Below, one piece after another: positions 8,221 to 15,826 of a stretch of 64,000 nucleotides of DNA. The position numbers and the translations under genes are program-made. The stretch is from NCBI RefSeq assembly GCF_947090775.1, contig NZ_OX352321.1, positions 2,852,001 through 2,916,000 of the forward strand, given 5' to 3'. Under the pieces are notes generated by a model. That model ran no database searches, was not told the origin of the DNA, and saw nothing but the letters and a program-made list of their open reading frames with translations. Within the stretch, counting starts at the first letter, position 1, and each line of letters opens with the position of its first letter. The stretch is from Pseudarthrobacter sp. MM222. Lineage in GTDB: Bacteria; Actinomycetota; Actinomycetes; Actinomycetales; Micrococcaceae.

Positions 8221-8708
8221 TCCTTGCCCTGGTAGCTCTTGCCCCGGGCCGCGGCTTCCAGAAGCGGCAGCGTGCGGCCCTGGAAATGGGTGTTGAGTAC
8301 GATCACCGACGAGGAACGCAGCACCGTCCGGGTGGCGATCATGGCATCCAGCACCCGCTGCAGGTCCGGGTTGGATCGGGCGGCGATGCGGGCCATCAGG
8401 TCCGAGCTGCCGGAGACGGTGTGGATCTCGATCAGCTCCGGGATTTCCGCCAGCGCCTCCACGACGGCGTCGTGCCCCAGGTCCTGGTTGATCGTCAGGG
8501 AACAGAACGCGACCACGGGAAAGCCGAAGCGGGCCGGATCCGGCTGCGGGACCCAGGAGCCGATCACCCCGCGGTCCTGCATCCGGTCCAGCCGCGACTG
8601 GACGGTGGCGCGGGCGACGTTCAGGACCCGTGAGGCCTCCAGGACCGAAGCCCGCGGGGAATCCGTGAAGAATCGGACAATTTTCGCATCCAGAGCATCA
8701 ACGTCCAT
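8217..8708 (-). CDS. Lrp/AsnC family transcriptional regulator
   Basis: A 163-residue regulator: N-terminal helix-turn-helix (MDVDALDAKIVRFF, then VARATVQSRLDRMQDRGVI) and a C-terminal RAM ligand domain with the SGSSDLMARI core that binds amino acids. The ATG at 8708 is set by a strong AGGAGG site; the open frame continues upstream without homology. It is divergent from an amino acid permease with a 187-base shared control region, and a 2-oxoacid dehydrogenase operon follows. That resembles the bkdR arrangement, where an Lrp-type protein senses branched-chain amino acids. The effector and targets here are inferred. Confidence 0.9.
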   Translation of the reverse strand: MDVDALDAKIVRFFTDSPRASVLEASRVLNVARATVQSRLDRMQDRGVIGSWVPQPDPARFGFPVVAFCSLTINQDLGHDAVVEALAEIPELIEIHTVSGSSDLMARIAARSNPDLQRVLDAMIATRTVLRSSSVIVLNTHFQGRTLPLLEAAARGKSYQGKD

Positions 8709-8837
8709 GCGGAACTTCCTCCTGAAGGGGCATCGTGCCGACAAAAAGCCGCCGCAACGCCCGTTTTGGCTAACAAACTGCCACCATGCTCTCACGCCCC
8801 GGATCCGCGACGGGCTGGGGCAGTGTCGCAAAGGCGG

Positions 8838-8863
8838 TAAATTCGAGAGGTCCCATAAGGACC
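8838..8863 (+). promoter_or_regulatory. Permease promoter with inverted repeat
   Basis: TAAATT at 8838-8843 is a candidate -10 for the permease. Just downstream, at 8849-8863, is a perfect inverted repeat GGTCC-CATAA-GGACC overlapping the expected transcription start, a possible site for the divergent Lrp/AsnC protein. Confidence 0.4.
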
Positions 8864-8895
8864 CCCCGATCCAAACCACAAGAAGGTTCGCCAGT

Positions 8896-10260
8896 ATGAC
8901 AATGAAGTCCACCGCGGAGCGCCCGGCCCAAGAACTTGGCCACACCATGAAGCCCCGCCAGCTCACCATGATGGGACTCGGCAGCGCGATCGGCGCCGGC
9001 CTGTTCCTCGGCTCCGGGGCGGGAGTCCAGGCCGCCGGACCGGCCGTCCTGATCTCCTACCTCGTCGCCGGAACGCTGATCATCCTCGTCATGTGGGCCC
9101 TCGGCGAGATGGCCGCCGCCCATCCGAACAGCGGCGCCTTCTCCGTCTACGCGCAAAAGGCCCTGGGCCAGACCGCCGGCGCCACCGTCGGCTGGCTCTG
9201 GTGGCTGCAACTCGTCGTCGTCATCGCGGCGGAGGCCCTCGGTGCCGCCGGGCTCCTTTTCAGCGTCTGGCCGGTAATCCCCGTCTGGGCATTGTCGCTG
9301 GTCTTCATGGTGGTGTTCACCGCCATTAACCTCGCCGGCGTGAAGAACTTCGGCGAGTTCGAATTCTGGTTTGCCATCCTCAAGGTGGCCGCCATTGTGA
9401 TCTTCCTGGCCATCGGCGCCGCCCTGCTGCTGGGCTGGCTGCCGGACGTCGCCTCTCCCGGCCTGGCCAACATCACCTCCGACTTCGCCCCCGCCGGGCT
9501 GGGCGGCATAGCCACCGCCCTCTTCGTCGTGATTTTCGCCTTCGGCGGCACCGAGATCGTCAGCGTGGCCGCCGCCGAGACCGAGAACCCCGAGCACAGC
9601 GTCGCCCAGGCGATCCGCACCGTGGTCTGGCGGATCCTGGTCTTCTACATCGGCTCCGTCTTCGTCATTGCCGCCGTCCTTCCGTCTACCTCTGAGGCAC
9701 TGGCATCCCCGTTCGCGGGCGTCCTCGACATGGCCCGCATCCCGGGCGCGGGTACGGCCATCACCCTGGTGGCCGTGGTGGCGTTGCTCTCGGCCCTGAA
9801 CGCCAACCTTTACGGCGCCTCCCGCATGGTGTTTTCACTGTCCGAGCGCGGCGAGGCCCCGCGCATCCTGTCACGGCTCACCAGGGCCCGCGTCCCCGCG
9901 GTTGCCGTCGGCGTCTCGGTGGCCTTCGGGTTCCTCGCCGCCGTGCTCGAGCTGCTCTTCCCGGAACAGATCCTGCCGGCCCTGTTCCAGCTCGTCGGCT
10001 CCACCTGCCTGGTGGTGTGGGGTACGGCGCTGGTATCCCAGCTGATCCTCCGGCGCCGCGCGGACCGTGACGGGACCGTGCTGCCGCTGCGGATGAAGGG
10101 TTTTCCCGGGCTGACCCTCTTCGGGCTCGTGCTCCTGGCGCTGATCTTCGCCGTCGGCTTCAGCAACCCGGACAGCAGCCGCCAGCTCTTCAGCACCCTG
10201 GCACTGGTCGCCGGGATCGCGGCTGCGTGCTGGATCGGCGCCAGGCTGACCCGCAAGTAA
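8896..10260 (+). CDS. APC-family amino acid permease
   Basis: A 454-residue permease with 12 predicted membrane helices. The first carries the substrate-site motif GLGSAIGAGLFLGSG, and the conserved segment IVSVAAAETENPEHSVAQAI follows helix 6. It is most like the GABA/aromatic/branched-chain amino acid subgroup; which amino acid is carried cannot be read from sequence. The start at 8896 gives the usual short cytoplasmic N terminus; a much longer open frame upstream overlaps the regulator gene and is not real. Pairing with a divergent Lrp/AsnC gene suggests induction or repression by the imported amino acid. Confidence 0.88.
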   Translation: MTMKSTAERPAQELGHTMKPRQLTMMGLGSAIGAGLFLGSGAGVQAAGPAVLISYLVAGTLIILVMWALGEMAAAHPNSGAFSVYAQKALGQTAGATVGWLWWLQLVVVIAAEALGAAGLLFSVWPVIPVWALSLVFMVVFTAINLAGVKNFGEFEFWFAILKVAAIVIFLAIGAALLLGWLPDVASPGLANITSDFAPAGLGGIATALFVVIFAFGGTEIVSVAAAETENPEHSVAQAIRTVVWRILVFYIGSVFVIAAVLPSTSEALASPFAGVLDMARIPGAGTAITLVAVVALLSALNANLYGASRMVFSLSERGEAPRILSRLTRARVPAVAVGVSVAFGFLAAVLELLFPEQILPALFQLVGSTCLVVWGTALVSQLILRRRADRDGTVLPLRMKGFPGLTLFGLVLLALIFAVGFSNPDSSRQLFSTLALVAGIAAACWIGARLTRK

Positions 10261-10294
10261 TCCGCCGGCGCCGCGGCCCCGCCCCGGCGAACTG

Positions 10295-10305
10295 GACAAA
10301 TTGTC
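10295..10305. promoter_or_regulatory. Perfect 11-base palindrome upstream of E1alpha
   Basis: GACAAATTGTC is fully symmetric and lies about 90 bases before the -10 box of the dehydrogenase operon. It is a candidate regulator site; the Lrp/AsnC protein at 8217 is the nearest regulator. Confidence 0.35.
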
Positions 10306-10388
10306 AAGCGCTACGCCGGCTGTACCGGCAATTTTGTGCAGTCTGGTCAGCGTTTTGCGCGCTGATTGCCCGCCCTCGCCCGGGTGAC

Positions 10389-10394
10389 TAGGGT
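10389..10394 (+). promoter_or_regulatory. -10 box of leaderless E1alpha operon
   Basis: TAGGGT, seven bases before the ATG at 10402. Confidence 0.5.
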
Positions 10395-10401
10395 CACAGG
10401 C

Positions 10402-11451
10402 ATGGACACACTTCCCCCCGTGGCTTCCGGCGATGCTGCCGGACCACTTACGCCCGCCCAGCTTCGCGAGCTCTATTCGCTGATGGTGGCTGTCCGCCAC
10501 CTCGACGCCTCGGCCATCGCCTGGCAGCGGCAGGGCATCATCCCCGGTTACGCCCCGGAGTTCGGCCAGGAGGCTGCTCAAGTGGGCAGCGGCTACGCCG
10601 TGGACACCACCCGTGACTTCGTCTTTCCGACGTACCGGGAGATGGGCGTTGCCCGGACCATGGGTGTGGACATGGTCGCGTACATGTCCACGCACAAGGC
10701 CACCTGGCATGGCGGCCTCTACGACCCGCTGGCATCGCGGCTCGCCCCGATCCAGGCTGTCGTGGCCGGTTCGGTGCTGCACGCCGTCGGCTGGGCGCAC
10801 GGCCAGACCCTCGCCGGCACCGCCGGCGGCGGGCTCGGCGTCGCCCTGACGTACTTCGGCGACGGCGCCTCCTCGCAGGGCGACGTGCACGAGGCGATGA
10901 ACTTCGCCGCCGTAATGAAGGCGCCCGTGGTGTTCTTCGTCCAGAACAACGGCTGGGCCATTTCGGTCCCCACCGAACGCCAGGTGGCTGGGGGCTCGGT
11001 GGCCGCCCGCGCCGCGGGCTACGGCATGCCTGCCCTGCAGATTGACGGCGACGACGTCATCGCCGTCGTCGAGGCGACCCGCCGCGCCTTCGCGCACGCC
11101 CGGGCCGGGAACGGCCCTGTGCTGATCGAGGCGATGACCTACCGGCGCGGCCCGCACTCCACTTCCGATGACCCGGGGCGCTACCGCTCCCTGGACGAGG
11201 AGCGCGACGGCGCCGGCGTGGATCCGCTGGAGCGGCTCCGGCAGCGGCTGCTGGCCGAGGGAATCGCGGACGAGGCGTTCTTCGCAGAGTCGCTGGCCGC
11301 GGCCAAGGCCGAAGAGGAGCAGATCCGCACCGGCATCCAGGCTCTCGGCTCCCGGCCTGGAACTGAAATGTTTGACCTGGTCTTCCAGGAAACCACCCCG
11401 GCCCTGCAGGCCCAGGCCGCCAGCTGGCGCGAGGAGTCCGAACATGTCTAA
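10402..11451 (+). CDS. 2-oxoacid dehydrogenase E1 component, alpha subunit
   Basis: A 349-residue thiamine-diphosphate subunit. The TPP/Mg motif starts at GDGASSQGDVHEAMNF and ends with QNNGWAIS, and the phosphorylation-loop-like segment YRRGPHSTSDDPGRYR is present. It belongs to the pyruvate, branched-chain 2-oxoacid or acetoin dehydrogenase E1alpha group and would decarboxylate a 2-oxoacid (or acetoin) and pass the acyl group to the lipoyl protein encoded two genes on. The next gene overlaps by eight bases. The neighbouring permease and Lrp/AsnC regulator favour a branched-chain substrate; the hydrolase-containing layout recalls acetoin dehydrogenase. Substrate is not settled. Confidence 0.9.
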   Translation: MDTLPPVASGDAAGPLTPAQLRELYSLMVAVRHLDASAIAWQRQGIIPGYAPEFGQEAAQVGSGYAVDTTRDFVFPTYREMGVARTMGVDMVAYMSTHKATWHGGLYDPLASRLAPIQAVVAGSVLHAVGWAHGQTLAGTAGGGLGVALTYFGDGASSQGDVHEAMNFAAVMKAPVVFFVQNNGWAISVPTERQVAGGSVAARAAGYGMPALQIDGDDVIAVVEATRRAFAHARAGNGPVLIEAMTYRRGPHSTSDDPGRYRSLDEERDGAGVDPLERLRQRLLAEGIADEAFFAESLAAAKAEEEQIRTGIQALGSRPGTEMFDLVFQETTPALQAQAASWREESEHV

Positions 11452-12499
11452 CTCGATTCTCGAAGGCGCGCCCGCCGCAGGCACGAGCGGGGAAGGCCCC
11501 GCAGCCGCCACCGTGATGTCCATGCAGCAGGCGCTGAACCGCGCCCTCGACGAGGTTCTCGCCGGGAACCCCAAGGCCGTCATCTTCGGCGAGGACTGCG
11601 GCCGGCTCGGCGGGGTCTTCCGCATCACCGACGGGCTGCAGGCCAAACACGGCGAGCAGCGCGTCTTCGACACCCCGCTGGCGGAGTCCGGCATCCTCGG
11701 CATGTCCGTGGGCCTGGCGATGGCGGGCTTCCACCCCATCCCCGAGGTCCAGTTCGACGGTTTCGCGTACCCGGCCATCAACCAGATCGTCTGCCAGATT
11801 GCGCGGATGAACTACCGGAGCCGGGGCAGGCTGCCGATGCCCATCACGCTCCGGGTCCCGAGCTTCGGCGGCATCCGCGCGCCCGAACACCACGGCGAGA
11901 GTCTCGAGGCGCTGTTCGCGCATGTCCCCGGCCTCAAAGTCGTCTCGCCGTCCAACCCGCACGAGGCCTACCACCTGCTCAAGTACGCCTGCGCCCGGCC
12001 GGACCCGGTGATCTTTATGGAGCCGAAATCGCGCTACTGGCAGAAGGGCGAGGTAGACGCCGCCAGGCACGATGCACACGGCGGTTCCCCCACCGGCGCC
12101 AAGGTGATGCGGGAAGGACGCCACCTTACGCTTGTGGCCTGGGGCGCTATGGTGGCGCGCTGCCTGCAGGTGGCCGAGCTTGCGGCCGAGGACGGGATCG
12201 ACATCGAGGTCCTGGACCTGCGCTGGCTCAAGCCGATTGACGCCGGGGCGCTGGCCTCCTCCGTGCGCAAGACTCGCCGCGCCGTCGTCGTGCACGAGGC
12301 CCCGCTGACCTCCGGCCTCGGCGCCGAAGTGGCGCAGCTGATCACGCAGAGCTGCTTCGACACTCTCAAGGCGCCGGTGGAGCGAATCACCGGCTTCGAC
12401 GTCCCGTACCCATCCGGCGATCTGGAAGACGAATACATCCCGAACATTGACAGGATCCTCTTCGGGATCCAGCGAGTATTGGAGTACCGCCGTGGCTGA
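11444..12499 (+). CDS. 2-oxoacid dehydrogenase E1 component, beta subunit
   Basis: A 351-residue transketolase-type beta subunit. Recognisable segments are FGEDCGRLGGVF, RVFDTPLAESGILG, PEVQFDGFAYPAINQI, the RVPSFGGIRAPEHHGESLEA loop and the C-terminal EVLDLRWLKPID and GFDVPYP motifs. With the alpha subunit it forms the alpha2beta2 E1. The ATG at 11444 lies inside the end of the alpha gene, with GAGGAG just ahead. About 25 Ala/Gly-rich residues precede the conserved start (MSMQQALNRALDE). Confidence 0.92.
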   Translation: MSNSILEGAPAAGTSGEGPAAATVMSMQQALNRALDEVLAGNPKAVIFGEDCGRLGGVFRITDGLQAKHGEQRVFDTPLAESGILGMSVGLAMAGFHPIPEVQFDGFAYPAINQIVCQIARMNYRSRGRLPMPITLRVPSFGGIRAPEHHGESLEALFAHVPGLKVVSPSNPHEAYHLLKYACARPDPVIFMEPKSRYWQKGEVDAARHDAHGGSPTGAKVMREGRHLTLVAWGAMVARCLQVAELAAEDGIDIEVLDLRWLKPIDAGALASSVRKTRRAVVVHEAPLTSGLGAEVAQLITQSCFDTLKAPVERITGFDVPYPSGDLEDEYIPNIDRILFGIQRVLEYRRG

Positions 12500-12821
12500 A
12501 ATTACCTTTCCGCTCCCTGACCTGGGCGAGGGACTGATCGAGGCAACCGTGCTGGAATGGCTCGTTTCACCGGGCGACCAGGTGGAACGCAACCAGCCCC
12601 TTGTGGAGGTCGAAACCACCAAATCGGCGGTTGAATTGCCCAGCCCGCAGGCAGGTAAGGTAGTGCGTATCCACGGCGGCCCCGGCGACAAGATCAATGT
12701 CGGTGAGCCACTGATTGTGTTTGAGGTGCCGGACAACACCGCCGGCATCGTGGGCACCGTCCCGCGGGAAGAGGCACCGACGCGCCGGGTCCGCCTGAGC
12801 GCCGTACTTGATGAGGACTGA
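12492..12821 (+). CDS. Free-standing lipoyl-domain protein (truncated E2)
   Basis: Only 109 residues: one complete lipoyl domain (LPDLGEGLIEATVLEWLV through NVGEPLIVFEV) with the lipoylated lysine in VEVETTKSAVELP at about residue 44, then a 25-residue polar tail. A usual E2 has over 400 residues with a subunit-binding and an acyltransferase domain; both are missing, and the coding sequence ends cleanly into the next gene. The GTG start at 12492 overlaps the E1beta stop by eight bases. Known AcoC-type E2 proteins are a lipoyl domain fused to an alpha/beta hydrolase, which is what the next gene encodes, so this looks like a split AcoC. Confidence 0.85.
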   Translation: MAEITFPLPDLGEGLIEATVLEWLVSPGDQVERNQPLVEVETTKSAVELPSPQAGKVVRIHGGPGDKINVGEPLIVFEVPDNTAGIVGTVPREEAPTRRVRLSAVLDED

Positions 12822-12825
12822 CACC

Positions 12826-13653
12826 ATGAGCGGCAGACACACCGGCGAGCAGCACTCCCACACCGTTGAGGGCACCGACCCGCAGCTGTTCGTGGCGGTG
12901 CACGACCCCAAGGACGACGCCGGGCTGCGTCCGGTGCTGCTGTTACATGGCTTTTCCTCCTCCTCCAAGCTCAACTGGGAAGACTCCGGCTGGATTTCGG
13001 CCCTGCTCGACGCCGGCCGCCGCGTCATTACCGTGGACCTGCCCGGACACGGCCGCAGCGGTGCTCCGGAGGACATGGACTCCTACTCCCCCAGCCGGAT
13101 CCGTGCGGACCTGCTCCAGATCGCGTTCGACGCCGGCGCGCGGCCGCTGCGCGACGGCGACCCGACCAGCGGGCTCGACGTGATCGGTTACTCCCTGGGC
13201 TCCCGGCTCGGCTGGGAATTCGGGGCGACCCAGCACGAGTTGGTCCACCGGTTGGTCCTCGGCGGTCCCAACGTCGCCGACCCGCTGGCCGAGTTCGATC
13301 TCATCGCCGCCCAGCGCTACCTCGCCGATGGCACGCCCATCGCGGACGCATCAACCGCGGGGCTGCTCAGGATGGCCATGCTGCTGCCGTCCAACAACAT
13401 CTTCGCGCTGCTGACCCTCGTGGAGGCCATTAAGGGCGAGCCGTTCGATCCCGCCGAGGCCGTGCCGCACATGCCGGTGCTGCTGGTGGCCGGGGAAAAC
13501 GACGAGCGGGCCGGTTCGCTGCCGGAACTCGCCGCGCTCGGCAGCAAGGCCGGGGCCATGGTGGAGCAGCTGGTGCTGCCGGGCCGCAACCACACCAACG
13601 CCATCACCAGCCGCGCCTTCAAGCAGGGGGCCATCAGCTTCCTGGGCGTCTGA
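12826..13653 (+). CDS. Alpha/beta hydrolase, possible acyltransferase partner of the lipoyl protein
   Basis: A 275-residue alpha/beta hydrolase fold protein. The oxyanion segment LLLHGFSSSSKLNW, the nucleophile elbow GYSLGS (Ser123), the acid loop VAGENDE and the catalytic His in LPGRNHTN form a complete triad. It starts four bases after the lipoyl gene stop with GAGGA upstream. In AcoC proteins this fold is fused to the lipoyl domain and takes the acyl transferase role; here it is separate. It could instead be a thioesterase or an unrelated esterase. The ATG at 12811 is an alternative start. Confidence 0.8.
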   Translation: MSGRHTGEQHSHTVEGTDPQLFVAVHDPKDDAGLRPVLLLHGFSSSSKLNWEDSGWISALLDAGRRVITVDLPGHGRSGAPEDMDSYSPSRIRADLLQIAFDAGARPLRDGDPTSGLDVIGYSLGSRLGWEFGATQHELVHRLVLGGPNVADPLAEFDLIAAQRYLADGTPIADASTAGLLRMAMLLPSNNIFALLTLVEAIKGEPFDPAEAVPHMPVLLVAGENDERAGSLPELAALGSKAGAMVEQLVLPGRNHTNAITSRAFKQGAISFLGV

Positions 13654-13700
13654 TCCTAACGGCGGCCCGGGCTGCAGCCCCGGACCGCGGAAGAGGGACC

Positions 13701-14360
13701 ATGGGCATGCGCTTCGCCGACCGCGTACAGGCAGGCAGGCAGCTGGCCGATGCCCTCCGGCAGTTCCGCGGCCGGCAGGACGCCGTCATGGTCGGCCTGG
13801 CCCGGGGCGGCGTGCCCGTAACCGCCGCCGCCGCTGAGGCTCTGGGGCTTGCCTTCGGCGCCCTGCAGGTGCGCAAGCTCGGGATCCCCGGCCATGACGA
13901 GACAGCCTTTGGCGCGCTCGCCTGGTCCGGCGGCCAGGTGGTGCGCGTGCTGAACCGTCCGTTCGTGGACCAGCTTCTGCAGCTAGGGATCCAGCCGGCG
14001 GCCCTGGCGGAGGTGGAGCACCGGGAACGCGCTGAACTGGAACGCCGGGCAGAGGCGTACCCGGGGGTTGGGCCGGACATCCACGGCAGGACGGTCATTT
14101 TGGCCGACGACGGCATGGCCACCGGGGCCACCATGCGGGTCGCCGTCGAAGCCGTCACCGGGGCCGGCGCCGCCAGTATCGTCGTCGCGGTTCCCGTCGC
14201 CTCGCTGTATGCGCAAAACTCGCTGGAGGACGCCGCCGACGCCGTCCTGAGCCTTTTTATCCCCGGCGAGTTCCGCGCCGTCGGCAGCTACTACCGAATT
14301 TTCCCGCAGGTGACGGACGCCGACGTCGTCCGTCACCTCGAGGCGCAGCAGCGTGGCTAG
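13701..14360 (+). CDS. Type I phosphoribosyltransferase-family protein
   Basis: A 219-residue protein with the PRPP-binding loop VILADDGMATGATM at about residue 133 and the N-terminal fold segment MVGLARGGVPV. Between them is the hood VRKLGIPGHDETAFGALAW seen in the group sometimes annotated as phosphoribosyltransferase fused to or beside dienelactone hydrolase. It is not one of the standard purine or pyrimidine salvage enzymes, and its base substrate is unknown. The site AGAGGGACC precedes the ATG. The gene may be read through from the dehydrogenase operon (47-base gap) and converges with the MHS transporter, with stops overlapping. Confidence 0.8.
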   Translation: MGMRFADRVQAGRQLADALRQFRGRQDAVMVGLARGGVPVTAAAAEALGLAFGALQVRKLGIPGHDETAFGALAWSGGQVVRVLNRPFVDQLLQLGIQPAALAEVEHRERAELERRAEAYPGVGPDIHGRTVILADDGMATGATMRVAVEAVTGAGAASIVVAVPVASLYAQNSLEDAADAVLSLFIPGEFRAVGSYYRIFPQVTDADVVRHLEAQQRG

Positions 14361-15691
14361 TGGTGGCTGCTGACGCCGAGCGGGCGGCCCTTGGTTTCCT
14401 TGGCCAGGAGAACGCCCACGGCGGAGATGACGCAGAGGACCATGATGTAGATACCGATGGATCCGGTCCACTTGGTGCTCTGCAGCAGGGCCTCCGCGAT
14501 GGTGGCCGCGAAGGCGCCGCCGAGGATGGCGCCGAAGGCGTAGCCGATCGAAATACCGGAGTAGCGCACGTTGGCCGGGAACATCTCGGCGTACATGGCG
14601 GACATCGGGCCGTAGGACAGCCCCAGGCCGATGGTGAGGACGAACAGCGCGACGCCGTAGAGCACGATGTCCTTGGTGTCGATCAGGGCGAACATCGGGA
14701 TCATCCAGGCGAAGACGATGCCATAGCCGATCAGGAACGTCTTGACCCGGCCGATCTTGTCCGAGAGCCAGCCTCCGACCAGGGTGAAAATCAGCCAGCC
14801 GAAGGACGCCAGCGTGGTGGCGAGCAGGATCTGCGGGGTGGGCATTTTCAGGGACTTGGTGGCGTACGAGATGAAGAACGCGATCAGCAGGTAGCCGGCG
14901 GCGTTGTTGCCGATGAAGATCATCGTCGAGTAGAGGACGGCCTTCTTGTGCTTGCGGATGAGCTCGCCAAGGGGCGCCTTGCTTTCTTCCTTGCGGGCAG
15001 CCATCTCCTTGAAGACCGGGCTCTCGGCAACCGCCCGGCGGATCAGGTAGCCGACGACGATCAGCACGATGGAGAGCAGGAACGGCACCCGCCAGCCCCA
15101 GGCGGCAAAGTCCTCCTTGGACATGTTGGAGTTGAGGAAGAAGAGCAGGCCGGTGGCCAGGATCATGCCGACCGGAACGCCGATCTGCGGGTAGGCGCCG
15201 AACAGGCCGCGCTTGCTCTTGGGAGCGTGCTCCACGGCCATCAGGGCCGCACCGCCCCATTCGCCGCCGGCAGAGAAGCCCTGCAGAATGCGCAGGAGGA
15301 TCAGCAGGACCGGGGCCCAGAAGCCGATCTGGGCGTAGGTCGGCAGCATGCCGATCAGCGCCGTGGCGGCACCCATCATGATCAGGGTGAAGACCAGCAT
15401 CGCCTTGCGTCCGAGGCGGTCGCCCAGGTGGCCGGCGATGATGGCGCCGAGCGGGCGGAACAGGAAGCTGATGCCGATAAGGCCGAAGGACAGGATCTGC
15501 GCCAGGCCCGGGTTGGAGGCATTCAGCGGCGCCAGGAAAAGCGGCGACAGCAGCGTTGCTGTCAGCTGGGCGAAGATGAAGAAGTCGTACCACTCAATGG
15601 TGGTCCCGACCAGCGTCCCCGCGAGGACCTTGCGTTCCTCATGCTTGCTGCTGGGGCCCGTCTCGGAATCGACGGTTGAAGTTGCGGTCAT
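14357..15691 (-). CDS. MFS transporter, metabolite:H+ symporter (MHS) family
   Basis: A 444-residue permease with 12 predicted helices. MHS family marks are the opening GTTIEWYDFFIF, the helix 2-3 loop GHLGDRLGRKAM and RILQGFSAGGEWGGA. Relatives carry organic acids such as citrate, 2-oxoglutarate, shikimate or aromatic acids with protons. The ATG at 15691 is preceded by ACGGAG; the frame continues further up without family match. Two adjoining palindromes lie about 75-110 bases upstream. Its place beside the HpaB/HpaC genes on the same strand suggests uptake of a phenolic or organic acid substrate, but that is inference. Confidence 0.88.
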   Translation of the reverse strand: MTATSTVDSETGPSSKHEERKVLAGTLVGTTIEWYDFFIFAQLTATLLSPLFLAPLNASNPGLAQILSFGLIGISFLFRPLGAIIAGHLGDRLGRKAMLVFTLIMMGAATALIGMLPTYAQIGFWAPVLLILLRILQGFSAGGEWGGAALMAVEHAPKSKRGLFGAYPQIGVPVGMILATGLLFFLNSNMSKEDFAAWGWRVPFLLSIVLIVVGYLIRRAVAESPVFKEMAARKEESKAPLGELIRKHKKAVLYSTMIFIGNNAAGYLLIAFFISYATKSLKMPTPQILLATTLASFGWLIFTLVGGWLSDKIGRVKTFLIGYGIVFAWMIPMFALIDTKDIVLYGVALFVLTIGLGLSYGPMSAMYAEMFPANVRYSGISIGYAFGAILGGAFAATIAEALLQSTKWTGSIGIYIMVLCVISAVGVLLAKETKGRPLGVSSHH

Positions 15692-15763
15692 TGGAACTCC
15701 GTTGCTGGGGGCAGCGGTACTGCCCGGGTGGGTGCGGGTGAATAACTGAATGCCTCTTGGATT

Positions 15764-15781
15764 ACTGATCGAACGGTCAGT
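15764..15781. promoter_or_regulatory. Inverted repeat upstream of MHS transporter
   Basis: Arms ACTGATCG and CGGTCAGT separated by AA, with one mismatched pair. This is the size and symmetry of a TetR- or IclR-type operator. It abuts a second palindrome. Confidence 0.45.
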
Positions 15782-15800
15782 TAGTATCAGGATCATACTA
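15782..15800. promoter_or_regulatory. Second inverted repeat upstream of MHS transporter
   Basis: Perfect six-base arms TAGTAT and ATACTA around a 7-base spacer. AT-rich, so it may combine a promoter element with an operator. Confidence 0.45.
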
Positions 15801-15826
15801 TGAACACTGTGATAAAGCACACACCG

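Noticed and set aside
10402-12499. Calling the E1 genes pyruvate dehydrogenase pdhA/pdhB
   Set aside because: Substrate cannot be decided from sequence, and the neighbours suggest branched-chain or acetoin substrates, so no symbol is given.
14360-15679. A 439-codon rightward open frame
   Set aside because: Antisense to the MHS transporter, rich in Gly, Asp, Glu and Gln without any domain; a known artefact of antisense frames in transporters.
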